The notes under the pieces are model-generated. The model saw nothing but the letters and a program-made list of their open reading frames with translations. It was not told where the DNA came from and did not search any database. 64,000 nucleotides of DNA from Narthecium ossifragum (Eukaryota; Streptophyta; Magnoliopsida; Dioscoreales; Nartheciaceae), in NCBI GenBank assembly GCA_963920575.1, contig OY986968.1:22636129-22700128 (forward strand), given 5' to 3'. The translations under genes were made by a program, and so were the position numbers. This document shows, one piece after another, positions 24,241 to 34,744 of this stretch (position 1 is the first letter of the stretch; each line of letters begins with the position of its first letter).

Positions 24241-24440
24241 NNNNNNNNNNNNNNNNNNNNNNNNNNNNNNNNNNNNNNNNNNNNNNNNNNNNNNNNNNNN
24301 NNNNNNNNNNNNNNNNNNNNNNNNNNNNNNNNNNNNNNNNNNNNNNNNNNNNNNNNNNNNNNNNNNNNNNNNNNNNNNNNNNNNNNNNNNNNNNNNNNNN
24401 NNNNNNNNNNNNNNNNNNNNNNNNNNNNNNNNNNNNNNNN
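24241..24440. other. Assembly gap (200 N)
   Basis: Exactly 200 undetermined bases, a likely placeholder size. The right side begins in G-rich degenerate repeats and an (AT)n run, which probably caused the gap. Confidence 0.99.
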
Positions 24441-24486
24441 GGGGTGGGGTTGGTGATTACCCTGCCATGTGACAGGGGCACAACTA

Positions 24487-24521
<35 letters not shown>

Positions 24522-25145
24522 TTTTTATGAGTCATCATCTGACTAATCTATTTTCTCACATGGCAACTGAGTTATAGAGAGAGGAGTAGAGAAGGGAACA
24601 CGTGGCAGCTGAGTCATATGAAGGGGACGAGAGAAAGGGCAATGAGTGTGGGTGGTTAGGGGTAGTGAAGGTGAGTGGTTACCTGTCTCAGGTGACACGG
24701 GGCCCACCTAGTGTATTACAATTACCTTTTATAACGTGACATATGAGTCATAAAACTATACACGTGTGACATGCACACATGGCATAGGGTTGTAACCAAA
24801 TAAAAAGATAAAGAGAGAATAGTGTTGGGGGGAGGGGGGTACGGGGCCATCTGTCTAGTCATATGTCACGTCATAACTAATCTCTCACGTGGCTCACACG
24901 TGACATAAGGTTGGTAATTATAGAGAGGGGGAGGGAGGGGGAGAGAAGTTTTGGGTGGTTAGCCATGCTATATGGCATAGGGTCCACCTAATATATATAT
25001 ACACACACACATATACTGACACGGATAACCACCAACCCCATATTACACTCTCTCTCTTCTAACCATCCGCTAACCATCAGCTTCCACTACTCTTTTCAAC
25101 GTGATTTCATCTCGATCGCTTGAATATATATATATATATATATTC
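24441..25145. repeat. Degenerate repeat block with (AT)n runs
   Basis: Diverged copies of a unit containing GGGTGGTTA..., a CATGTGACA/CACGTG-type segment and GGG(C/T)CCACCTA...TATA recur at about 24441, 24650 and 24953. AT runs lie at 24486-24518 and 25127-25143. No coding signal. Confidence 0.55.
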
Positions 25146-25476
25146 CCTTCTCCAACTGAGGGTTCTAAATGGCCAAGACAAACTATATATGGGCAGCTTC
25201 TGCATCATCGTCTCCATCGTCTTCAATCAACTTAGTTTTCACCATCCATTGCCATTGCAAATGGCCATATATCATTTGGCATTCCAATCGTCCTCATAGC
25301 AAAGGAAGAGTTTTTTTTATGGCTGCCCATTGTATAGGACAATTTTTTAAAATAATATCATTTTAATAAAATATTATTAAAATATACCTATAGTAAAAGT
25401 ATTTACGGGGATATGCTTCCCATGATCACTTCAGCAACCATGTTGGCTTGGCGATTAGGTTTTTAAACGCTAGTCC

Positions 25477-25527
25477 ATAAGCGGTAACTTGGAGTTACGA
25501 TTTTTGTAACTTCAAGTTACGGCTTAT
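25477..25527. repeat. Short foldback, 22-bp arms and 7-base loop
   Basis: ATAAGCGGTAACTTGGAGTTAC at 25477-25498 pairs with 25506-25527 at 20 of 22 positions around the loop GATTTTT. Each arm is itself nearly palindromic (GTAACTTnnAGTTAC). Confidence 0.75.
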
Positions 25528-25582
25528 CGCTAATGACATCCTCCTCCTCCTCTCCCCCATCTCCATCCTCTACCCCCCGATC

Positions 25583-25828
25583 GTGATCGTCGTCCTTGCC
25601 ACCGCCGGCATCATCTCCCCCGTGAACCCCCTTGCCACGTCTTCCAAGATCGCCAAGCAGATCTGTGACTTTGGAGCCACCCTCACCATCTCCGCCCTCG
25701 AGGAAGCCCAAAAACTCACGATCATTGACATCCCCGTCGTCCTCACGACCCGCAGACGTCAGTTCTTCTTCTGTGGCCCCTACCGTGCAGTTGGTCAGCG
25801 GCGCCAGGCGGAGTCTGAGAGGTGGTGA
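25583..25828 (+). pseudogene. 4-coumarate:CoA ligase-like (AMP-binding enzyme) fragment
   Basis: The reading frame contains AGIISPVNPLATSSKIAKQI followed by CDFGATL, EEAQKL and IPVVLTT. This matches, in order, the N-terminal third of 4CL/acyl-activating enzymes (the GAVVTPANPLxTPxEIxKQ block). The frame then runs into unrelated sequence. Neither the N-terminus nor the AMP-binding SSGTTGLPKG motif is present. GC content is higher than the surroundings. It is best read as an isolated exon piece carried here by rearrangement or a transposon. Confidence 0.6.
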
Positions 25829-25979
25829 TTTTTTACTGCTTTTAACCTATGTTAGATAGCCTCCTACGGGAGTAATGTTGTATTTGCATCTTCCCCTCTC
25901 CGAGGATATGTATATTAAGTTCACTTGGGTTTTGTAATCTGAGGTTCGAGGCTTGTAATTTAATTATGTCTTTTAAATT

Positions 25980-28260
25980 GAGGGTGTTTTGGTGAATTGC
26001 TAGGGAGACCAATAGGTTAGAGGGAACTCTCGCCAGTATTTTTTCGCGGTTTGTTGGTTTCGGTTCGCGTCGCCCGGCTCGGTTGGGCTTTCGCGGGTCG
26101 GGGCGCGACATTAGGTTTGCTTCTGATCGGAAGATCGGAGCTCGATCGGGAAAGATCGGAAGATCGGAGCTCGATCGTTTCAGATCTCTACAAATACCCT
26201 TCCTTTTCTCTCTCATTTCAGATCTTTGGATTGCAGCTCCGACTGTGGTTTTTCGGTGCGGATCCACGACGATCGGAGTTGAAGATTTTGTATATCGCCT
26301 GCACGTATAGATATGTAGGCGTTTCTACCGAATTCCTACGGATTAGTTTCCCTAGGATTGATTTAATGTGGTATTGATGTGTTTTTGTTTATTGGAATGT
26401 TGTGTAACTTGATAGAGTAGTGTGATAGCATGTATAGAACACTTCTACCTTGTCAATTTCATATTCTATCGATCGAATTCCGTATTTCTCGTCGCTTCGT
26501 CGACTTTCGGTTATTTTGGCCTAGATCGGAAATTCAACTGTCAGAATTTGGATTTCTGGTACCATTAGGTTCCCTACCACCAATTACACATCCCTCCAAA
26601 GTTTGATTTGATTTGAATTGGTTTTGATAGATCGAATCTAAGAAATTTGGTTTTCAACACCATTCACTGTACCAGCCGACGTATGAAGGATCGATCTTCT
26701 CTGGTAAGAAGATCAAACTTTTGTTTGTTATTGTTCTATCTCGTCTGAAGAAGATCGATCTTCTTGGGCTAAGAATATCGATCTCTTCCTTGACAGAGGG
26801 TGCTCTTGGGGAAGATCGATTTTCTTGGGAAGGAAGATTGATCTTCTTGGGAAGGAAGAACGATCTTCTTGGGAAGGAGGGCCTTTTTCCCCAGACAGAA
26901 CGCTCTCCTAAGGAAGATCGATCTTCTTGTGAGGGAAGATCGATCTCTTCCTCGGCAGAGTGCACGTAGGTAGAAGATCGATCTTCTTGGGTAAGAAAAT
27001 TGATCTCTTATATGCTGATTGTTATGTATGATTCGGATTTTAATGATTTTGATTTCTTTTCAATCCGCATAAGTTGCATATCCTTTCAAATGATGTTTAG
27101 CGACGAGCATGATGTTTTTCTTGAGATTTCAATGGATTTTTGGAGAGGTTTTTAGGTTAAGGTTTTCCGTTGTAACATTTTAATTGCATATCTTGTATGC
27201 TTAGAATAAATGCATAGGGTCGGTTGTGTGCCCGTTTCTATTTTCTTTGTGGATCAACCGGGGGAGTCATGCCCCTCGGAAATGTGTAAAATAAATGTGC
27301 CGAAGGTGTGCCCTACTGCTTTAAATATAGCCCAACTGTTTGTCGGCGTGCGCCGGGGGCGTAGTATAGAATGATTGGATGCTTGATATGGTTGATTACT
27401 TGGCTGGTAGTTCTATTGTTGTACTTGTAGACCAGTTATCTGCAGGATAACTGTGGAACCTTAGTCTGTTGTGTGCTGATGTTACACCGAAGGCTATTCT
27501 ATAGCGGTATTGTAATACCGATCTTGTTGGGGGATCTGGTTTGATCCCTTATTACTTTATTGCTAACATGTTGAACTTTGATGTTGATGTGACATATAGT
27601 GACACCCAAGCATGGGAATCTTGTTTGGGTAAGGGTGATTATGCATGTTACTATTCCATTGCCTCTTGGTAACATGGTCAAGAGAGAGGTTTCATAGTAG
27701 GAGCCTTTGGAACATCAATAGAGTTATGGGACCCTTGACATACCTTAGGCTTAGGCGGAGAGACATCATTGTTGTTGTTTTCCTCCTTTTCAGTGTGATG
27801 TAAAATAGAACCCTACTAAGTTTATTGCTCACTCCTACCTGTGTTGTGTTTTCTAGGTGCAGGTGCAAGCTCTTCTTCAGTAATACCAGCTGGACCAGCT
27901 TTCAGCGCCGCGACGACTTCCGGAGGCACTTGAGGTTGTTGTGGGATACATGTTGTACTTTTGATAGATTTTGCGTATAGACATCTCTCGAGAATTTTGT
28001 TAAATGTTTAATTTCCCTATTTGAGGAATTTTGATAAATTTGTATCTGATCTCTAAATAGTATAACTTTGATGTGAACTCAACTAAAATCATGTTTCTTC
28101 TAATCTTGAGTTATAGGTTGTTAGAATTATAGTTTTTCCATTGGAAGCCAATTTGTTTAAATTATTTCTGATATTTGTAATCTATCGCGCCATAATTGAA
28201 GTAAATAGTAGGAACCCTTACGCCCCGGACCGGATGGGTTTTCTTGGTCGGGGTGTAACA
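25980..28260 (+). repeat. Ty3/gypsy 5' LTR (element B)
   Basis: Aligns end to end, though diverged, with the reverse complement of the solo LTR at 13262-15738. Shared blocks include TGTTGGTTTCGGTTCGCGTCG near 26053, GATCGGAGCTCGATCGGGAAAG near 26130 and the terminal GGGTTTTCTTGGTCGGGGTG..ACA. It ends ...GTAACA at 28260, directly before a tRNA-Met-type PBS. The 5' boundary is approximate; no clean TG start or target duplication was seen. Confidence 0.8.
26683..27005. repeat. Array of GAAGATCGATCTTC palindromes in LTR B
   Basis: About ten units of AAGATCGATCTTCTTGGG-type palindrome, some mutated (GAAGATTGATCTTC, AAGAACGATCTTC). The sequence just before it (TCTAAGAAATTTGGTTTTC...ACTGTACCAG) aligns with that beside the CGGTCGA array in the solo LTR, so the two arrays sit at the same LTR position. 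Confidence 0.85.
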
Positions 28261-28263
28261 ACT

Positions 28264-28275
28264 TGGTATCAGAGC
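28264..28275 (+). promoter_or_regulatory. Primer-binding site, initiator tRNA-Met type
   Basis: TGGTATCAGAGC, the standard plant LTR-retrotransposon PBS complementary to the 3' end of initiator tRNA-Met, starts 3 bases after the LTR end. Confidence 0.9.
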
Positions 28276-28599
28276 TGGGTGTAGGTCCCAGGGATAGGAT
28301 TAGGCTTGCCGTTAAGGTTTTGTGTGTGGAATGAGATAGTTCTAGGTTTAGAACATTCTTGCGTATTTGTTTGCGCTCGTATGTGACTTGTTTCCGCTTT
28401 ATTGATTGATGTCTTGTTTTGGTCTCTTATGAGTGTATACCTGTCGTCTCTGGTAAACGTGCAGATCATAGGGAACCGGACAAGTTGTCCACTTTTGAGT
28501 CACGGCAGTGCGCGCAACGAGCGCGCCGCTCGACGGGCCTTGGGGGCCAAGGCAACCCTTCCCCGGGCGTCTACACCAGAGCCAGAGTCGAGGATTGAG

Positions 28600-29216
28600 G
28601 TCATGGTGGGGGAAGATGCTTCTTTTGCCGCCGAGGAGGTCTCTCCTCCACTTGACCAGCGTGTTGTTGCGACAACGGTGATTGACTTCTAGAGGTTGAA
28701 CCCGCTAGGTTCAGCAATGCTAGGGGCGATCTAGCAGTGCCGGATGGCTGGCTAGAGGGAGTCAGTCATGTCCTTGACACTCTTTTCGTCCAAGATAACC
28801 GGATTCGGATCAGAGTTGCCGCACTCCAGCTCGACGGGGATGCTTTGGATTGGTGGCGTTCAACTCAAGCCACCAAGGACGACGAGAGTGACCCATCGTG
28901 GGTCGTGTTCCGGTCGTCTTTTCTTCACGCGTACTTTCCCCGCAGTGCACGTTTGGCCCTTGTCTGTGAATACCATACTCTTTCTCAGAATACTCGGTCC
29001 ATAGTGCAGTACGCGGCTAGGTTCTCCAGACTAGCCAGGTTCACCGGAGCAGTATCGAGGGACTCTCTTGCTAGAGCTGAGCAGTTCTAGTGGGGGCTTA
29101 GGCCCAAGCTCAGGCGGCTGATCACGGCACAGCGCGTCAGTATGTACGCAGAGGCACTGGACTGTGCCTTAGCAGTGGAGGCTCAGCTGCAGGAGCCGGG
29201 GTCCAAGGCAGTCCAG
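28600..29216 (+). pseudogene. gag: Ty3/gypsy gag fragment (Retrotrans_gag)
   Basis: After a TAG at 28690 the frame reads RLNPARFSNA..., then WLEGVSHVLDTLF, VAALQLDGDALDWWRS and YHTLSQNTRSIVQYAARFSRL, the ordered blocks of plant gypsy capsid. A second TAG lies at 29088. The frame is cut by the start of LTR C at 29224. No protease or pol remains on this side. Confidence 0.85.
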
Positions 29217-29223
29217 TCGGTGC

Positions 29224-30508
29224 TGTCATGCCCCGACCCAGAAAACCCATCCGGGCCGAGACGTGTGGCAGGGAACCTACACTATTTACATCTGATACGG
29301 CCCGATACAGTACAAAGCGGAATAAATTGAACTTAAAGACTTCCAAGGGCATAATAGTAAATCTAACAAACTAGAGATTAATATTGCGGAAATGAAACTC
29401 AACCAAAAGATGGAACAATATTTCATATATTAAATATTAAGTACATCATCCTCAAAAGGTAACTATAAACAAAAGTTGTCAACATGTACATCTGCCCCTC
29501 TGAGACCTCAAACACCTCTGGAAGTCGACGCGTTGCCAAGACCTGATCCAGCTGAAACCACCGAGGATGAGCTGACGCCTGCACCAACAAACACAACCCG
29601 AGTATGAGTGAGTAACAAAGCTCAGTAGGGTTCTACTCTACTGTACGTCGCACAGGAAGAAAGGGAAACGAAAAGGTCCCGGGTTCTATCTCATCTCTAA
29701 GGGAAACTCATGTTACGTCCATCGCCTACCCCAGGGCATGCGCTCTATGACGTCAACTGTCAACAGTTGTCCCTCTCAACAACCTAGTGCCCAGCGCTGA
29801 ACAACAAAGGGGTAGGATCCAGGGCAGCACGTAACTTCCCTTAACACGGATACTGAGCATGAGACGAGAACTCTAGGTGACCTCTACACCTCAAACAACA
29901 TATAGTAGCCAACTAGACCCATCATCGAGAATACAAAGATTCAATAATACAATCACCCTAGATCTCGCTACCCAGCCACAGTCCTAGAACTAGATTCGAG
30001 CTACTCGAGAGCCTCGGATCGGCGAAGGCTCTATTCACCCACGCCCTAACCTTATGCTCTAATGCAAACAAGATGCATGCAATACTCAGGCACAAATAAA
30101 GAGATATAAGCAAGCAATAGGATGACATCAATTATATAGGGCTGGGCATAGCCTGAAGCTAGCCAAAGGGTGAGCATAGCAAGGGTCTAAAGCAAACAAG
30201 ATCTATCTAAAAAAGCAATTACAATAAACACCCAACATATCAAATTTCGGCATTACAATGGCACCCATAGCCGTCAACCGAAATTGCTACAACGGGGATA
30301 CAATGGGCTCCCGACAAACCAACAACAGCAAGATAGATTAATAGTACAACGGGTTATGCCCCTGGCGCACGTCGACAATCAGCGGGGCTATTAATCAAAG
30401 CAGTAAAACTATTTTAAGCATGCGGGGCAAACCTTCGGCCCATTAATACTAAACATTCCCGGGGGTCGTCACTCCCCCGGTTACCCATAAAATGATAAAG
30501 CAATCACA

Positions 30509-30542
<34 letters not shown>

Positions 30543-31040
30543 CATGCTTATCGAGAAACTGCTTGATATATGTTGCTTCACATAGTTGTTTGAAAAATAC
30601 AAGAAATTGGAGCTAAAAGAGGCTAAAAAGAATACATGGGTCAACTTGAAAGATTAAACTGTACCTGCCCATGAATAACAAGATGATTTTCTATATATAA
30701 TTGGAATGCTCTTGAAGTCTAGTTTCTGGAGAATTTTTCGGTTCGTGATTTCAAATTTACTAGAGAAAGTTACAGTACTTTTAGTACCAAGGGCGCAGTG
30801 CAGGATGACAAAAGAGATATTAAGCAGGAAAGAAGATCGATCTTCTTCCTCTATGAAGATCGATCTTTCATGTGACAGAGAGCTATGTTTACTCGGATCG
30901 ATCGTTTCCCTTAAGAAGATCGATCATCTTCGCAGTTGAGAAAATTGAGAAAATCGACGATGCAAATGATCGATCATTTTCTCGATCTTCCTCGGGCATA
31001 ACCAGTTCTACGGGATGAAAAGATCGATTTTTGATAGAAC
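29224..31040 (-). mobile_element. Gypsy LTR of the same family, inverted, inserted in gag (element C)
   Basis: Starts TGTCATGCCCCGACCCAG, matching the left end of the solo LTR (TGTCACACCCCGACCCAG). The shared CTCAGTAGGGTT..CTACTCTAC block is at about 29620. A candidate 5-bp target copy GGTGC precedes it; the partner was not found. An (AT)n run occupies 30512-30541. The LTR fades into unclassified repeats after the palindrome array at about 31035, so it is truncated or interrupted. Confidence 0.8.
30828..31035. repeat. AAGATCGATCTT palindrome array in LTR C
   Basis: Five or more GAAGATCGATCTTC/GATCGATCATTTTC-type palindromes, of the same kind as in LTR B. One further copy appears at 32691-32703 after the intervening repeat. 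Confidence 0.75.
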
Positions 31041-33645
31041 TTGAAAAGTGTCGCGGCTTCACACGTCTTATCAAAATTACAAATTTATAATCAAATGACT
31101 AACTAACTACTTTAGGGGTAGTGAGCAGTGAGTCCGAGTCGAATCCACAGGGAATGCGTAGAAAAATAATTAAACTACTAAACTCAATCTAAGTATTCCT
31201 ACTGATAAGTTGGGAAAAGGTTCAGAATTGAAATTAAACTAAGTTTATACTAAATGATTAATAAATACGATAAAAAGGTACAAGGGAATTCTTAATCAAT
31301 AACCAGGATTCTACCATGTCTTCCTAAGAATAGAACTAGCTAACTAACCTAAATGGTTTTCCTAATGGTTGATAGGTGAATGGCTAGTTCTCCCTATCAC
31401 TCAACAAGTTCTGGTTAGGATTCCTTGTCAGCACGATTAGTTATCTAAAATTCAGTGACAGAATGATTAGTTACGTTCACTGCTAATGAACCCTCTGATT
31501 AGGATGAATTCATCGCAAGTAATAGTAATGATATGGATTTAGGTGTAAGATCAAGATGGGTTTAGTATCTTGATGGCCAAAACTACAAAGATAGGATATA
31601 TGGAGGATTAGGGATAGAACGTAGTGGTTCTAGCACTACTATAGTGGTTCTAGCACTATACAATCTCTAATCACGAAGAAGATTTCATCTGACATACCAC
31701 GGTACTAGCATGATCCTCTTATTAGATGAATCCAATCCAAGCCCTAACACGCACTAGCTCTAGATCTAAGACATGTTAGAACAATCCAAACATCCAACAA
31801 TAAATCAACACCAAGTTCATAACGAAATTAAGATCAATCCATACAAACCATTCAAGAAGGTGTACCAGCCCTAAATCTTAGAAATCCCTAATAGAAATCT
31901 TAGTTACATCATAAGAATTCATCGATAAAAGTTTAGCTACTCATCTTTAGGAAGGAGATCCGTTGATGAAAGTTGTCGCCACGCTCCACCCATGAATCTT
32001 CCCCCAAAGATCTAACCTAACCTATGTAAAAGAAGGAAGAAAAAGGACCAAGAAGGCTCAGCCAAAGGGCCAAGGAAGAGCCCTCCAAAGGGATTAAAAA
32101 TCATATATATAGGGGAACTCCCAAGACTAGGGTTTAGTTGAGTTGGACTCTAGTGCAACTCGGATTTCCTGAATTGATCCTGACAACCTATTCCGGTCGC
32201 AACTGGGTCCAATCCGTCCCGAATCTGAAAACGAGTCCAACACAAAAGATGTAGATTAGGAAGTCGTCTGTCAAATCCCAAAGATTTTATAATATTCAGA
32301 GTTATCTAGAATATTTGACGAGTATTCTCTTGAGCTTCGATGGTGCAGCTTTTCAGCTTATGTCTCTTCATGTATTCTTCAAATCTGCTATCAAACCATC
32401 ACGAATATCAAAAAGTGTCCAATAGTAAAGTTGTAGACCTCTAAGTTTTCTACAATATTCCAAAGTTTCAGAATATTTGGATCTTTGTGAAATATCTGGC
32501 GAATATATTACTGACGGTCGATGAAGTAGTTTATTTAGTCATTTTTGCCGAATTTCCTGCATTTCTTCTCAAACCATGATTAAACCTGAAATCAACTAAC
32601 AAACTATCAAATACAAACACTCTCGGGCTAACAAAGGTAATTTAAGGGGTTTAATTATAAATATTTAGTGACTCATCAATCTTCATCCCTAGAAGATCGA
32701 TCTTTATATAACGGCTTAGCAAAATAAAGGGCCAAAATCAAATCCGAGTGGGAATCTTTTTGAGGCTATAAATAGGAAACTTAGGGCTATTCAAAGAGAG
32801 CTTTTGAGGGACTTTTCGGGAGGAGAAAGAACACCAAACCATCATCCATGGACGAGTAATCTCCAGACATGGTGGATAGATGACTAAGCAAGGACTAGGG
32901 TTTCTTTCTCTATCATTGGTTCATGTTTTAATCTTATGTTTAAACTCTAGATATGTATTGGATCTTCATCGATGGTTATGTGGTTCAATATTATTTTAAT
33001 TCCAGTCATGCTTTTGTTATGATATTGTGATCACATAGTTATCTCTCTTGTTCTCCTACCTAGTCTCGTGAAACTTTTGCTATGCATTACCCGTAGTGAC
33101 AATTGGTATTGCATATTCTTAGGGATATGGTAAGACAATGTTAGGGCTTTATCTCATGAAATCTTTGTTGCACGTTACCTGTAGTGACAACCGGTATCGT
33201 ATATTTTTAGGTTATGGTAGGACGGAGTTAGGACTACAACGAAAAGAACCAATCATAAGTAGAGACATTTATATTTTATCATATTCATAATTCTATATCT
33301 TCCAGTCGAGGTGATTGGGATGTGAATCCCTCGACTGAGTATCACATGTACCCTTGATAGAAGAAGAACATTGTTATATGTGTGTTTGGATTCTTTCTGT
33401 TTGTTTCCCTGTGGAATCGACCTCTCTTATGTTGTACTGCACCGCGACCGCTGTATGAGACACATTTGAGCGGCATCACTAGCATAGTAGAAAATAAAAA
33501 ATCTTGTAAATCATTTTGTTGCTTCAACTAAAATTACAAAAAAAATGCTATCAAGCAGCTGCTTTCATGTTTTTGTATAGTTTATCTTCAAAAATTATAT
33601 GTTCAATATGATGAGAAATACACCTTTGCTCTTGATAGGAGATGA
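31041..33645. repeat. Unclassified composite repeat region
   Basis: No gene is supported. The block GAGTCGAATCCACAGGGA at about 31136 recurs inverted as CCCTGTGGAATCGACC at about 33407. Such blocks are common near LTR-retrotransposon ends, so a damaged element pair is likely. Between them are degenerate tandem units of about 180 bases (AAGTTGTAGACCTCTAAG.., about 32220-32530), a CTATAAATAGG TATA-like site at about 32768, and an imperfect tandem duplication of about 87 bases at about 33063-33238 (CGTAGTGACAATTGGTAT / TGTAGTGACAACCGGTAT). Confidence 0.5.
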
Positions 33646-34369
33646 TAAGTGTGTGTGTGTGTGTGTTTACTAGTAAATGCCCGTTCCTATGACACGGATA
33701 TTTAGGGTTTTTTTCATAAAATTTCGGCAAAACCTACCATGTACCGAGAGTTAAATGAGACAATTCTACAACATTCTTCAAATACAAAAATTAAATCACA
33801 TTATAAAAGGGGCAAACATTGTCCCCGGGGAAAACCTTGTCCCCATTGCAAACCTTGTCCCCACAAACCACACTAACTAAGTTATAGCATAGCTAGCAAT
33901 AAAAGCCCCCGAGGCAAACCGGGTAACCACTTGAAATATATGGATAGAATTATGGTCTTGAAAAAGACGATTAAAAAGATGTGGATATGAGATGACGTTG
34001 TGAGTTTTTCATCCATCCAATGCAAAGCTGAACAATACGGACAGACAACATCCATCCAACCAAGAAAATGTCGTCCAAGATCTATGTGTCCGAGGATGAA
34101 CCTCTACATTCAGAGCTACAGCTTCTAATTCATCATCATCTGATTCAATCACTTGTTCTGTTTCAGCTGGCCTACAAATATAAAATTTATTTTCATCAAT
34201 AAAAGACTATATGAAATTTTTTATTTATTTATCATAAATTAATAATAAATTACCAATTATTTTCTGCATATAAAGATTCAACTTGCACCGTTATGCATTC
34301 GTTTAGATTTGAAGGATTCATCGTCACCGGAGTTATTCCACGCATAGAATAATCCACCTGATTAGGTGC

Positions 34370-34744
34370 TTGTGGAATGCCATTGGACGATGTCCGAGCC
34401 GTCCCAGAGGCTCAGACATCGATTACTTGTTTGAGTGCAGGTTCAAAAGATCCAACACATCCTCTTAATTTCTCACGTCCTCGCCGTGCACGTTATGCCA
34501 AATGCCTATTCGAGATACCAATGAATGAAATCCCCGAGGCTTGTACAACCATTGCTCGCTTTGGCACAGATTCTGAAAATCCAACAAATCCTCCTAATTT
34601 CTCGCGTTCTCGCCATGCACGTTGTGCTAGTTGCTTATTTAAACATCCAGCTTCATTTTGTTGATTTTTTTCCCGTTCTCGCCGTGCACGTTGAGCTAAC
34701 GCAGCTTTTGATGGCTTATTATTATTAACAATACAAACATTCAT
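34370..34744 (-). CDS. Basic repeat-containing ORF inside Helitron
   Basis: The minus-strand frame starts MNVCIVNNNKPSKAALAQRA and contains three LAQRARREREK-like blocks. The last two are tandem copies of about 130 bases, the second carrying a stop between them. Lys/Arg-rich Q-R-A-R-R-E-R segments occur in N-termini of some transposon proteins, but I cannot assign a family. It is possibly non-functional. Confidence 0.3.

Noticed and set aside
11657..33645. Integrated virus (pararetrovirus) as source of the RT and gag regions
   Set aside because: Gene order, LTRs, PBS and target duplications are those of Ty1/copia and Ty3/gypsy retrotransposons; no movement or coat protein was seen.
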